Source: Cystobacter fuscus DSM 2262 (GTDB lineage: Bacteria; Myxococcota; Myxococcia; Myxococcales; Myxococcaceae). From it: a DNA stretch of 64,000 bases. Of the stretch, positions 27,338-36,036 are shown in pieces (within the stretch, counting starts at the first letter, position 1; every line of letters starts with the position of its first letter). Made by a program: the position numbers and the translations under genes. Location: positions 1 through 64,000 of the forward strand of contig NZ_ANAH02000007.1 in NCBI RefSeq assembly GCF_000335475.2. The letters are read 5' to 3'. The notes beneath the pieces are model-generated. The model did no database searches, was not told the origin of the DNA, and saw nothing but the letters and a program-made list of their open reading frames with translations.

Positions 27338-27682
27338 ATGACCCCCATTCTCCGCGCGATCCCCAAAGCGGGTGAGGACTACCCGGAAGGGCCTCCCATC
27401 GAAATCAGCATCAGTACCGATGGTCAGCTCCAGGTGAAGTGCGACGACGACGAAACCTACGAGTGGATGACCAACCTGCTGGCCGAGAGCCTCTTCGTCG
27501 AGGGCCTGGGCTTCCCCAAGCTCAAGCGCGGCGCGGATGGCAAGCTCGTCAAGGACCCCGCCATCCGCAGGTACAAGCTCGAGGGCTATGTGGACCTGGC
27601 CCAGCCCCCCCAGCAGGTGCTCCAGGCCATCTGGGACGGCCTCGAGGCCTCCACTCGCTTCGAGCTGTCCTGGGTGAGGTGA
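27338..27682 (+). CDS. Module 3 small acidic partner (candidate immunity)
   Basis: 114 residues, clearly homologous to the other two partners but with about a dozen substitutions concentrated in the first third (PILRAIPKAGEDYPEGPPIE). It keeps the LGF insert of the module 2 copy. Confidence 0.82.
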   Translation: MTPILRAIPKAGEDYPEGPPIEISISTDGQLQVKCDDDETYEWMTNLLAESLFVEGLGFPKLKRGADGKLVKDPAIRRYKLEGYVDLAQPPQQVLQAIWDGLEASTRFELSWVR

Positions 27683-27796
27683 GGCAAGAGCAGCCCAGGC
27701 GCGACCGTCACATCCAGCCCGCGTCCACTCCATCACCGCGAGCAGGTGCGGGGCTCCGGGGGAGCCCCACCCCTGGCGCACGGGAGCGGATCGCAC

Positions 27797-28843
27797 ATGT
27801 CCTTGAAGCGATATGGAGTCTTGAAGGGAATGGCCGTGGGACGCCGCCTCGGAGCGGGTCCCAGCCCGCATTACCAGGTGCACCTCGTCGACGAGCAGCG
27901 GGACTACCGCATCGCCATCAACGTCCGCTCGAAGCTCTTCCCCTCCGAGTTGGAATACTTCATCGACGAGCACTTCCAACATCCCCAGCTCGAGCGCCTG
28001 GGGGAGCTGCCCCTCGGCTTCACCCCGCTCGACAGCACCCCGGGCGGACTGGCGCTCGACTACATCCGCGGCAACCTCTTCGAGCCCTGGCGGATGCGGC
28101 CCCTGCCGCACGAGGTCCCCGGCCCGGACAATGACTTGAACGAGAAGCTCGACCACTTCTGCCAGCGCGCCATGGTGGAGGAGGAGGCGTTCCTCTACGC
28201 CTTCGGTGAGCGCTGGGGCCCCGAGAACAAACGGGACAAGTACTTTGGCTTCAGCCCTGGCAATGGCATCCACGACATCCACATGAACCAGGGCAACCAC
28301 GCCGACTTCGCCGCCCAGGATGGGACCTGGCAGGATGGTGGGCTGCTCTTTCACTTCCCAGCACAACGGCAGTGGGTGGCCGTCTTCCTCAAGTTCCAGT
28401 CGCAGGCGTGGCACACCGACGACCGGACGGGCCATGCGCTCACCGCGGCTCCCACCGAGCCGGCCGTGGAGACCGGCACGGGCTCCGGGCCCGCCCCCGC
28501 TCCCGAGCCCACCGCCGAGCAGCCAGATGGGCTGGTGCGCATCGTCGCGGCCCTCGTCAACGACACCCGCTCGCCCGAGCGGGAAACCGTGACGCTCCTC
28601 AACGCCTCCGCGCACCCCCTCTCCCTCGAGGGCTGGGCGCTCGCCGACGCGCACAAGCGCAAGCATCCGCTCGACGGGGAACTCGCCCCGGGCGAAACCC
28701 GGGTGGTGCGGGTGGGCAAGCCGATGGAGCTGTCCAACCAGGGCGGCCTCATCACCCTGCTGAACGAGCGGGGGTTGAAGGTCCACGGCGTCTCGTACTC
28801 GCGCGAGCAGGCCCGCCGGCCGGGTTGGTCCCTCGTCTTCTGA
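27797..28843 (+). CDS. DUF2278 (YukJ-like) protein with lamin-tail domain
   Basis: 348 residues. Residues 1-215 match DUF2278 (YukJ family): opening KRYGVLKGMAVGRR, then NDLNEKLDHFC and GNGIHDIHMNQGNH. A Pro/Ala linker (about 220-245) leads to a lamin-tail (LTD) domain at about 250-348 with LLNASAHPLSLEGWALAD and LAPGETRVVRVG. DUF2278 proteins have no proven activity; B. subtilis yukJ sits beside type VII secretion genes. The phospholipase D-family gene follows at 15 bp, so they are likely one unit. Confidence 0.88.
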   Translation: MSLKRYGVLKGMAVGRRLGAGPSPHYQVHLVDEQRDYRIAINVRSKLFPSELEYFIDEHFQHPQLERLGELPLGFTPLDSTPGGLALDYIRGNLFEPWRMRPLPHEVPGPDNDLNEKLDHFCQRAMVEEEAFLYAFGERWGPENKRDKYFGFSPGNGIHDIHMNQGNHADFAAQDGTWQDGGLLFHFPAQRQWVAVFLKFQSQAWHTDDRTGHALTAAPTEPAVETGTGSGPAPAPEPTAEQPDGLVRIVAALVNDTRSPERETVTLLNASAHPLSLEGWALADAHKRKHPLDGELAPGETRVVRVGKPMELSNQGGLITLLNERGLKVHGVSYSREQARRPGWSLVF

Positions 28844-28858
28844 ATCCGGGAGCACGCC

Positions 28859-30553
28859 ATGCGGAGCAAGCAACGAGCAGGTCCCCTCTCCGTCCACGCC
28901 ACCGCGGGCACGCACGTGGTGCTGCTCGGCATCAACCTGCGGGAGCGCAACCTCGCGAGGCTCCTGGGCTTCGCCATCGAGCGGACCGATCACACGGAGA
29001 ACGAGCGCCACTGGCTGCGGGGCTTCCGGACCTTCGAGGACACGGAGCCCCGCCTGGCGGCGGGTGACTCCGTCTCCCTGCGCATGCATCCACTGCAAGG
29101 CTTCCTGTGGAGCGACTTCACGGCCAAACCGGACCACCGCTACACGTACCGCGTCGTCGCCCTGCGCGGCCGCCCCAAGCACCTGGAGGAGAGCCAGGAG
29201 GTCGAGGTCCAGGTGACCACGGAGACCGAGCACGACGGCACGCACTCGGTGTACTTCAACCGCGGAATCGCCGGCTCCCAGGCGTACGCGGTGCGCTTCG
29301 GCAACCGGCATCCGGACGACGTCCCGGGCGGCCAGGCCTACACCTGGCTGTCCCGGGGGCTCGTCGAGGCGGTGTTGCACTTCATCGCCCAGGCGAAGAA
29401 CTCGAGCTGGAGCCTCCGGGCCTCCGTCTACGAGTTCACCGCTCCCTCCATCCTCCAGGCCTTCGCCCACGCGAAGGCCCGGGGCGCCGACGTGCGCATC
29501 GTCTTCGACGCCAAACGCAACCAGCGGCCTGGAGCCGACGAGGAACCGCATGGAAATCCGCGCGACCGCAACCTGACGGCCATCGCGGCGGCGGAGCTCC
29601 AGTCGCTCACCATCCCGAGGGAGAGCAACGCCCACTCCATCGCCCACAACAAGTTCATTGTCCTGCTCCACCGAGGCGAGCCGGTGGCCGTCCTCACCGG
29701 CTCCACCAACCTCACCCCGGGAGGTCTCTACGGCCATTCCAACGTGGCGCATGTGGTGCGTGATCCGGCCATGGCCACCGCCTTCCTGCGCTACTGGGAG
29801 CAGCTCGCGGACGACCCGGAGGCACGCACGCTGCGCCGGTGGACGGAGCAGGCCACGCCCGTGCCGCGCGTCCCGCCTCCTCGCGGCTGCACGCCCCTGT
29901 TCAGCCCACGCGCGTCGCTGGACGCCTTGAAGTGGTACCGGGACCGGATGCGCGAGGCCCGGAGCGGCGTCTTCCTCACCGCGGCCTTTGGCGTCAACGA
30001 TCTCCTGGAGGAAGTGCTCGCCGAGGACGTGGACTTTCCGCGCTACGTCCTGCTGGACCGGGAGGATGACCAGATGGAGCTGCTGCGGCGCGACCGGGAC
30101 AACCGCATCGCCGTGGGCTCCGTGCTCCAGGGGGACGTCCTGGAGCGCTGGGTGCGCGAGCGCACGGTGCCGGGACTCAACGGACACGTGAAGTACATCC
30201 ACACCAAGTACCTGCTCATCGATCCACTCGGTCCAGCCCCCCTGGTCATCACCGGCTCGGCGAACTTCAGTGATGCCTCGACGCGCGACAATGACGAGAA
30301 CATGCTCGTCGTCCGCGGCGACACGCGCGTGGCCGACATCTACCTCGGCGAGTTCATGCGGCTCTTCAATCACTTCTTCTTCCGCTCCTCCGTGGCGAAC
30401 CGACCCTCGCCCCGGCGGAACCTCTCGCCCGATGATGCCTGGACCCGGGCGTACTATTCCCCCGGCTCGTTCAAGAGCCGGGAGCGTCTGCTCTTCGCGG
30501 GGGAAACCCGAGGCACGCGCGGCGCTGCCCGATTCCCAGCTCCAGGAGCATGA
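28859..30553 (+). CDS. Phospholipase D-family protein with two HKD motifs
   Basis: 564 residues, no signal peptide. The N-terminal 160 residues look like a beta-sandwich. Two PLD half-sites follow: HNKFIVLL...GSTN (His263, Lys265) and HTKYLLID...GSANFS (His448, Lys450), which together make one active site. Members hydrolyse phosphodiesters in lipids or nucleic acids. The downstream DNDEN segment fits the family. GGGAG precedes the ATG. The coupling with the DUF2278 protein suggests a common role, perhaps as effector or nuclease. Confidence 0.9.
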   Translation: MRSKQRAGPLSVHATAGTHVVLLGINLRERNLARLLGFAIERTDHTENERHWLRGFRTFEDTEPRLAAGDSVSLRMHPLQGFLWSDFTAKPDHRYTYRVVALRGRPKHLEESQEVEVQVTTETEHDGTHSVYFNRGIAGSQAYAVRFGNRHPDDVPGGQAYTWLSRGLVEAVLHFIAQAKNSSWSLRASVYEFTAPSILQAFAHAKARGADVRIVFDAKRNQRPGADEEPHGNPRDRNLTAIAAAELQSLTIPRESNAHSIAHNKFIVLLHRGEPVAVLTGSTNLTPGGLYGHSNVAHVVRDPAMATAFLRYWEQLADDPEARTLRRWTEQATPVPRVPPPRGCTPLFSPRASLDALKWYRDRMREARSGVFLTAAFGVNDLLEEVLAEDVDFPRYVLLDREDDQMELLRRDRDNRIAVGSVLQGDVLERWVRERTVPGLNGHVKYIHTKYLLIDPLGPAPLVITGSANFSDASTRDNDENMLVVRGDTRVADIYLGEFMRLFNHFFFRSSVANRPSPRRNLSPDDAWTRAYYSPGSFKSRERLLFAGETRGTRGAARFPAPGA

Positions 30554-30748
30554 GGCCAGGCCAGGCACACCCTGGCCATAATGTTATACGAGCAACGACA
30601 GTTCAGCGGTGTCGCCCTGTCATCGAGAGTTGTTCCAGTCTCATTTCATGAGAGGAACCGAGGGAGCAGGCACCCATTCCGTCCTCACCGTGTCCGTGGC
30701 GATGATGTTATTGACGCGCCGGTAACAACCCTCTCCCGGACGGTGTCC

Positions 30749-32158
30749 ATGAAGAACAAACTCATCGGTTCGTTGGTTCTGGCGTGCAGTTGGCTCGGTC
30801 CCATCGCCTGCGCTGGCGACACGCCCACGCCCGCCGCCCAGGGCGGCGACACCTCGTCGGCGCCGCAGGTCCCGGCTCCCAGCAGCCCCGCCGTCGACGC
30901 CGTCGCCAGTTGCAACATCACCCAGGATCGCGTGCGGATCACCGAGGTCGATGTCGGCGCGACGGTCGTGAGCAACGAGGACGAGGTCGCCCTCAAGCCC
31001 CTCGTCATCTCCCCCATTCCCTCCGGCGGTTCACGTCTGGCCTGGATGGGCAATGACGGCAAGGTGCACATCACCCAGCTCGATGCGAGCGATCGCCCGG
31101 TGGGAACGTCCTTCGGCCTGCCGGCGAATGATTTCGCCGACCTGTACGCCGACAACACCGGTGGCACGCTGTTGCTGACACGGAATGCGAAGGGAGGAGG
31201 CACACTCAACTGCGGCGCACCGACCAACCTCTGTGGCAGCCCTCCCAACCCGCCCGTGCCCTGCTACGACATGTACATGGTGCGCTTCGACGGCACCACC
31301 GAGACGTGGGCCACCGTGCTGACGAGCTCCAGCGAGACCCTGCCGCCCTACTCCACCGGACCCACGGGCCCCAGCGTCTACATGATCTGGTGGTATGCCC
31401 ACCACGGGCGCATCGCGTTCGACGGCACGCGCTACGCGGGGTACTTCGGCGCCGCGATCAGCGTCTCGCAGAATGGCTGCATCAACATCCACCAGGGCGA
31501 CCGGATGAAGGTCGTCGGCACCGACGGAAAGCTCCAGTCCGGCGGCTTCGATTGGGGTTGCAGCCACAGCGGTTATGAGCGGCTCATCTGGGATCCCACG
31601 GCCCGCAAGTTCGTCTCCATCTGCAAGACCGACAACAACAACCGGATCGCCTTCGCCCCCACCTACAAGACCATCCAGCCCGTCGATCTCGCCTACTCGA
31701 ACCTGGGCAACATGGTGACGGCCACGGGCGGGGGTTACTGGCTCACCACGAGCAACATCCGGTCCGGCCAGACGCCCAATGCCAACGGGCTCGCGGACGT
31801 GCACCTGCTGCACTTCGTGGACGGAGCCCCCGACAAGGACCTCGTCCTGGCGAGTGATGCGGGGCTCAACAACCGCGCCCCCCATCTGGCCGCCTATGGC
31901 CAGAGCCAGCTCCTGGCGGCCTGGGAGACCTCGACGCGGACGGGAGACCTGGTCCGGAGCGATACCAGCCGCAAGCTCTACGTCCAGGCGCTGGATCGCG
32001 CGACCGGTGCCGCGAATGGCCCGGCGCTGCAGGTCGATGTGAAGGGCAACCGCTACCAGGACTTCGTGGCCTTCCCGGACGGCAGCGTGGCCTTCGCCGC
32101 ACCGGGCAGCAGCGCGACCAGGATCAAGATCCTCCGCATCCTGCCCTGCGCGGGGTGA
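30749..32158 (+). CDS. Lipoprotein, probable beta-propeller-like
   Basis: 469 residues. Signal peptide with lipobox region LGPIAC (Cys21). The body has repeated blade-like segments (SRLAWMGNDGKVHITQLD, GRIAFDGTRYAGYFG, RAPHLAAYGQSQLLAAWE), suggesting a secreted beta-propeller. No catalytic motif is evident. An intrinsic terminator follows. Confidence 0.8.
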   Translation: MKNKLIGSLVLACSWLGPIACAGDTPTPAAQGGDTSSAPQVPAPSSPAVDAVASCNITQDRVRITEVDVGATVVSNEDEVALKPLVISPIPSGGSRLAWMGNDGKVHITQLDASDRPVGTSFGLPANDFADLYADNTGGTLLLTRNAKGGGTLNCGAPTNLCGSPPNPPVPCYDMYMVRFDGTTETWATVLTSSSETLPPYSTGPTGPSVYMIWWYAHHGRIAFDGTRYAGYFGAAISVSQNGCINIHQGDRMKVVGTDGKLQSGGFDWGCSHSGYERLIWDPTARKFVSICKTDNNNRIAFAPTYKTIQPVDLAYSNLGNMVTATGGGYWLTTSNIRSGQTPNANGLADVHLLHFVDGAPDKDLVLASDAGLNNRAPHLAAYGQSQLLAAWETSTRTGDLVRSDTSRKLYVQALDRATGAANGPALQVDVKGNRYQDFVAFPDGSVAFAAPGSSATRIKILRILPCAG

Positions 32159-32170
32159 GCGGAAGGGAAG

Positions 32171-32200
32171 AGGGGTGCCGTCGAGCCGGTCGGCACCCCT
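32171..32200. terminator. Bidirectional intrinsic terminator
   Basis: AGGGGTGCCG (32171-32180) and CGGCACCCCT (32191-32200) form a perfect 10 bp stem around a 10 nt loop, between two convergent genes. The T-run is weak (TTCGTC). Confidence 0.7.
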
Positions 32201-32234
32201 TCGTCGCCGCGCGGAAGAACCCGGGACGGACCCC

Positions 32235-32702
32235 TCAGCCCTGACCGGCCCCGGGGACCCGCGCGGCGCCCGTGGTTCGACGAAGCCACTCGAACACGGA
32301 GGGCGCGCCCGCGAAGCACCACAGCGCGATCACCGGATCGCACAGGGCACAGCCGAATGACGACGTGGCGTCGAACGGGATGATCGGATTGCCGTAGAGG
32401 TGGTGGGCGAAATCCCAGCAGGTATGCAACAGCCAACCGGCACCGATGAAACGGTAGTCCTCGAGCCCCCGGTACGCGCAGTACGTGATGATCGTGGTGA
32501 AGGCGAACTCCCAGACGCCGAAGCCGCCGCTGAGGTACGCGGCGCCCGCGCCCGCGATCATCACGGCCTTGAACTTCTGTCGGGCGGGCTCCCTGAGCAA
32601 GGAACAGAGGCAGATGTACAGCAGCCCGATCAGGAGCGGCGCCACGTAATGCAAGACGCTCAATCCCCGGGTTTTTTCGATCAACAACTCCGTGAACGGC
32701 AT
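32235..32702 (-). CDS. DUF6010-like integral membrane protein
   Basis: 155 residues with four to five hydrophobic segments. The motif GAGWLLHTCWDFAHHLYGNP with IIPFDATSSFGCALCDPVIA is characteristic of DUF6010. Conserved His and Cys residues in that motif hint at metal binding, but no activity is known. Confidence 0.85.
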   Translation of the reverse strand: MPFTELLIEKTRGLSVLHYVAPLLIGLLYICLCSLLREPARQKFKAVMIAGAGAAYLSGGFGVWEFAFTTIITYCAYRGLEDYRFIGAGWLLHTCWDFAHHLYGNPIIPFDATSSFGCALCDPVIALWCFAGAPSVFEWLRRTTGAARVPGAGQG

Positions 32703-32867
32703 GGCTTTCCTTTCACTGAAAACCCTTCCAATGCCTCCACGCTAAGCGGCCCGTCACACCTGAACAATTGGCGGAAATGCCATGAGTCAACGGGTTCTGG
32801 CCAACGGTAACGCACGAAAAAACGTCCTTAAGAATCACGTAACAATTTCGTCACAGGCTGTCCGTCC

Positions 32868-33911
32868 ATGTGGATCCGCCTCCGCCGTCCCCCGTTCCGC
32901 GGCACGCCGCGTGGATTGACCGCGCCTCCCGTACTCCGAGCCCTGGCCGCCACGGTCGGGCTCTTCCTGGGGGGCTGTGGTACCCAGGAGGACACTCCCC
33001 CCGAGGACACGCCGCCGGACTCCACGCCGGCGGGAGACCCCAACGTGCTCGTGGGTACCTTCCAGGTCCTCCTGGTGCCGCCGGTCGCCGCCTCGAACGG
33101 CCAGTCCGAGACGCCGGGGTACACCACGGTGGTGGGCAAGATCTACGACGGCCCCTCCCCCTCCCAGATCATCTGGCAACAGGCCGCCCAGGGCGGGGAC
33201 TGCAAGCTGACGACACCGCGCGTCCCCTTCTGCGGCACGCCCTGCGGTGGCAGCGCCGTCTGTGTCGACGATGACAAGTGTCAGGCCTATCCCACCGCGC
33301 GCGCCGTGGGCACCATCCAGGTCCAGGGGCTGCGCACGGCCTCGGGGGCCACCGGGTTCTCGATGAGCCCCATCGCCAACAGCTATCAACCCCCGGCGAG
33401 CGTCTCGCTGCCCTACCCCGCCTTCTCGGAGGGGGACGAGCTCGTCCTCACGGCGGCGGGCGCGTACTTCCCGGCGTTCACCCTCAAGGGGCGCGGCATC
33501 ACACCACTCCAGTTGCTCGATGGCGGCCTCACCCTGCAGCGAGGCCAACCCCTGGCCTTGCACTGGACGCCCGCGGGCCAGGCGGAGGTCTCCACCCTCC
33601 ACGTCAAGCTGGACATCAGCCACCACGGTGGGACCAAGGGGATGATCGAATGTGACACCGCGGACACCGGCTCGCTCCAAGTGCCGGCCGAGCTCGTCAC
33701 GCAACTGCTCGATCTCGGGGTGGCGGGCTACCCCACCATCCTCGTGACGCGACGGTCGGTGGGCTCGGTGACGATCGCCCCCGGCCGGGTGGATCTGCTC
33801 GTCTCCTCCGAGGTCGAGCGCGCGGTCGTCGTTCCCGGCATCACCTCGTGCAACGACAACTCGGATTGTCCCTCCGGCAAGACCTGCCAGCCGGACCTCA
33901 CCTGTGGCTGA
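32868..33911 (+). CDS. Lipoprotein, unknown
   Basis: 347 residues. Signal peptide with lipobox LFLGGC (Cys37), then a Pro/Thr/Glu/Asp linker and a beta-rich domain with several Cys pairs (FCGTPCGG, CVDDDKC). The tail CNDNSDCPSGKTCQPDLTCG is a Cys-rich module frequent in myxobacterial exported proteins. It is followed 31 bp later by another lipoprotein gene on the same strand. Confidence 0.8.
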   Translation: MWIRLRRPPFRGTPRGLTAPPVLRALAATVGLFLGGCGTQEDTPPEDTPPDSTPAGDPNVLVGTFQVLLVPPVAASNGQSETPGYTTVVGKIYDGPSPSQIIWQQAAQGGDCKLTTPRVPFCGTPCGGSAVCVDDDKCQAYPTARAVGTIQVQGLRTASGATGFSMSPIANSYQPPASVSLPYPAFSEGDELVLTAAGAYFPAFTLKGRGITPLQLLDGGLTLQRGQPLALHWTPAGQAEVSTLHVKLDISHHGGTKGMIECDTADTGSLQVPAELVTQLLDLGVAGYPTILVTRRSVGSVTIAPGRVDLLVSSEVERAVVVPGITSCNDNSDCPSGKTCQPDLTCG

Positions 33912-33942
33912 GAAACTCATGACGCGTCAATCCGGAGGACGA

Positions 33943-35988
33943 ATGTCGAGGACTCACACCGCGAAGTGCCCGTGGGGCATGGCGCTCCTGGGCGGTCTGC
34001 TCCTGGCCGCGTGCGGCAAGAGCGACAGCCCCTCCACGCCCACCATCGAGTGGACGTGCCAGGCCCCCAGTACCACCGAGGCGCCCGAGTTCCTCGAGCA
34101 GGTGGGCTGCGAGACGGACTTCCAGGCGCTCGCCTCGGAACCCATCGACTCGACCCTGCCCGGCGCGCGCTCGGTCAAGGTGGTGCTGGATACGGCGGGA
34201 GACAACGCGCTCTACTTCCAGAACAGCACCCGGTATCAAATCCACTACCAGTTCGCCTCGACGCACCTGTCCGGCAATGGGCTGCCCATCGTCCCCGCGC
34301 TCGCGTCGTTCAATGCCTCCGAGTACTACAGCCCCGAGCGCCGCTTCATCCTGGGCACGGTGACGTACTACGAGGGCCCCAAGCTGTGGGCACTCGAGCT
34401 GTCGCCCTATGACACCGCCTCGGCGGCGATGATCACCACGCTGTTCCAGAAGGTGAAGGGCTCGGCCTTCTTCGGCGCGGAGCTGGTCTTCCACCCGACC
34501 TCGGCCGCGGTGGAGGTGGAAGCCAAGAGGCTGCCCTCGGACATCCCCATCAAGAGCACGGACGACATCTACGCCGCCATCGACTATCAGCCGCTGACGC
34601 TCGCCTCGGGCATCGGCCGGCTGCGCTTCGTCAAGGCGGCGGACCTGGAGGACGAGTACCTGTCCTACCAGGACCTCGCCGTGCTCGACGAGGCGCCCAA
34701 TGACATCTCCGTCGTCCAGGGCCTCATCACCCAGGAGTTCCAGACGCCGCTGTCCCATGTGAACGTGCTGTCCGCCAACCGCCACACGCCCAACATGGGC
34801 CTGCGCGAAGCCATGACGAACGCCACGCTGCGCGCGCTCGAGGGCAAGCTGGTGCGGCTCACCGTGGGCGCTACCGCGTGGTCGGTGCACGAGGTGAGCG
34901 AGGCCGAGGCCCAGTCCTTCTGGGACGCGCACAAGCCCGTCCCCGTGACGCTGCCCGCGTTGGACCTGACGGTGAAGGAGCTGGTGGACATCGAGGACGT
35001 GACGCCCGAGACGGGCTCGCTGCGCGACGACATCAAGAAGTCCGTCCAGGCCTTCGGCGGCAAGGCGGCGCACTACTCCATCCTGGCCAGGACACCGTCC
35101 GTCCCCCTGCTCGAGGCCTTCGCCATCCCCATCTACTTCTATGACCAGTTCATGAGGCAGAACGGCTTCTATGAGCAGATCGACGCCATGGTGGCGGATC
35201 CAAGCTTCGCCACGGATCCCGCCGTGCGCGACGCGAAGCTCGGCGCTCTGCGCACGGCGATGAAGCAGGCGCCGCTCGACGCGGACTTCCAGGCACGGCT
35301 CAAGGCGAAGCTCGACCAGGACCATCCGGGGCAATCCATGCGCTTCCGCACGAGCACCAACAGCGAGGACCTGGATGGGTTTCCGTGCGCGGGCTGCTAC
35401 GACTCGCACACGGGAGACCCCGCCGAGGGCTGGGAGGACGTGCTGAGCGCCATCCGCAAGACGTACGCGAGCGCCTGGGCGCTGCGCACCTTCGAGGAGC
35501 GCACCTACTACGGCATCGACCACAAGTCGGTGGGCATGGCGCTGCTGGTGCACCACAACTTCCCCGACGAGGAGGCCAACGGCGTCGCGGTGACGAGCAA
35601 CCCGTTCGACGCCACGGGGTTGGATCCGGCCTTCTACGTGAACGTGCAGTACGGAGGAGACGCGGAGGTGGTGTCACCCCCGGTCGGCGTGACGAGTGAC
35701 CAGTTCCTCTCCTTCTTCAGCCAGCCCAACCAGCCGGTGACGTACTTCGCGCACTCGAACCTCGTCCCGAGTGGAAGCACGGTGCTGACGGCCACGCAGG
35801 TGCACCAGCTGGGCGTGGCGCTGGATGCCATCCACAAGCGCTTCTCCCCGGCGTATGGGCCAGCGGCGGGCAACACGGGGTGGTACGCCATGGACGTGGA
35901 GTTCAAGTTCGACGACGACGCGAACCCCGGCCAGCCCCCCACGCTGTACATCAAGCAGGCCCGCCCCTACCCCGGACGCGGGCAGTAG
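33943..35988 (+). CDS. Lipoprotein with PEP-synthase/PPDK-like domains
   Basis: 681 residues. The ATG at 33943 follows GGAGG and starts a lipobox signal (LLLAAC). A mobile-domain-like stretch TPLSHVNVLSANRHTPN (His272, like the TxSHxAI histidine of PEP-utilising enzymes) precedes an ATP-grasp PPDK_N-like part with RFRTSTNSEDLDGF (from Arg467) and GCYDSHTG. The order is the reverse of E. coli PpsA only in part, and the location is extracytoplasmic, where ATP is absent, so a binding or other role is likely. Confidence 0.82.
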   Translation: MSRTHTAKCPWGMALLGGLLLAACGKSDSPSTPTIEWTCQAPSTTEAPEFLEQVGCETDFQALASEPIDSTLPGARSVKVVLDTAGDNALYFQNSTRYQIHYQFASTHLSGNGLPIVPALASFNASEYYSPERRFILGTVTYYEGPKLWALELSPYDTASAAMITTLFQKVKGSAFFGAELVFHPTSAAVEVEAKRLPSDIPIKSTDDIYAAIDYQPLTLASGIGRLRFVKAADLEDEYLSYQDLAVLDEAPNDISVVQGLITQEFQTPLSHVNVLSANRHTPNMGLREAMTNATLRALEGKLVRLTVGATAWSVHEVSEAEAQSFWDAHKPVPVTLPALDLTVKELVDIEDVTPETGSLRDDIKKSVQAFGGKAAHYSILARTPSVPLLEAFAIPIYFYDQFMRQNGFYEQIDAMVADPSFATDPAVRDAKLGALRTAMKQAPLDADFQARLKAKLDQDHPGQSMRFRTSTNSEDLDGFPCAGCYDSHTGDPAEGWEDVLSAIRKTYASAWALRTFEERTYYGIDHKSVGMALLVHHNFPDEEANGVAVTSNPFDATGLDPAFYVNVQYGGDAEVVSPPVGVTSDQFLSFFSQPNQPVTYFAHSNLVPSGSTVLTATQVHQLGVALDAIHKRFSPAYGPAAGNTGWYAMDVEFKFDDDANPGQPPTLYIKQARPYPGRGQ

Positions 35989-35993
35989 GAGGC

Positions 35994-36036
35994 GGGCACG
36001 GGACGTGCCCGTGGGGGTGGAAGGACCGCTCCACCC
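35994..36036. terminator. Two short hairpins between convergent genes
   Basis: GGGCACG/CGTGCCC (35994-36010) and GGGTGGA/TCCACCC (36015-36036) are adjacent stems filling the 48 bp between two convergent stops. They probably terminate both transcripts; neither has a strong T-run. Confidence 0.5.

Noticed and set aside
25934-30568. A 1544-codon open frame on the minus strand across module 3 and the PLD gene
   Set aside because: It is antisense to four well-supported genes, has low-complexity Arg/Val/Gly-rich composition and no domain. Such frames arise from GC-rich third positions of the opposite strand.
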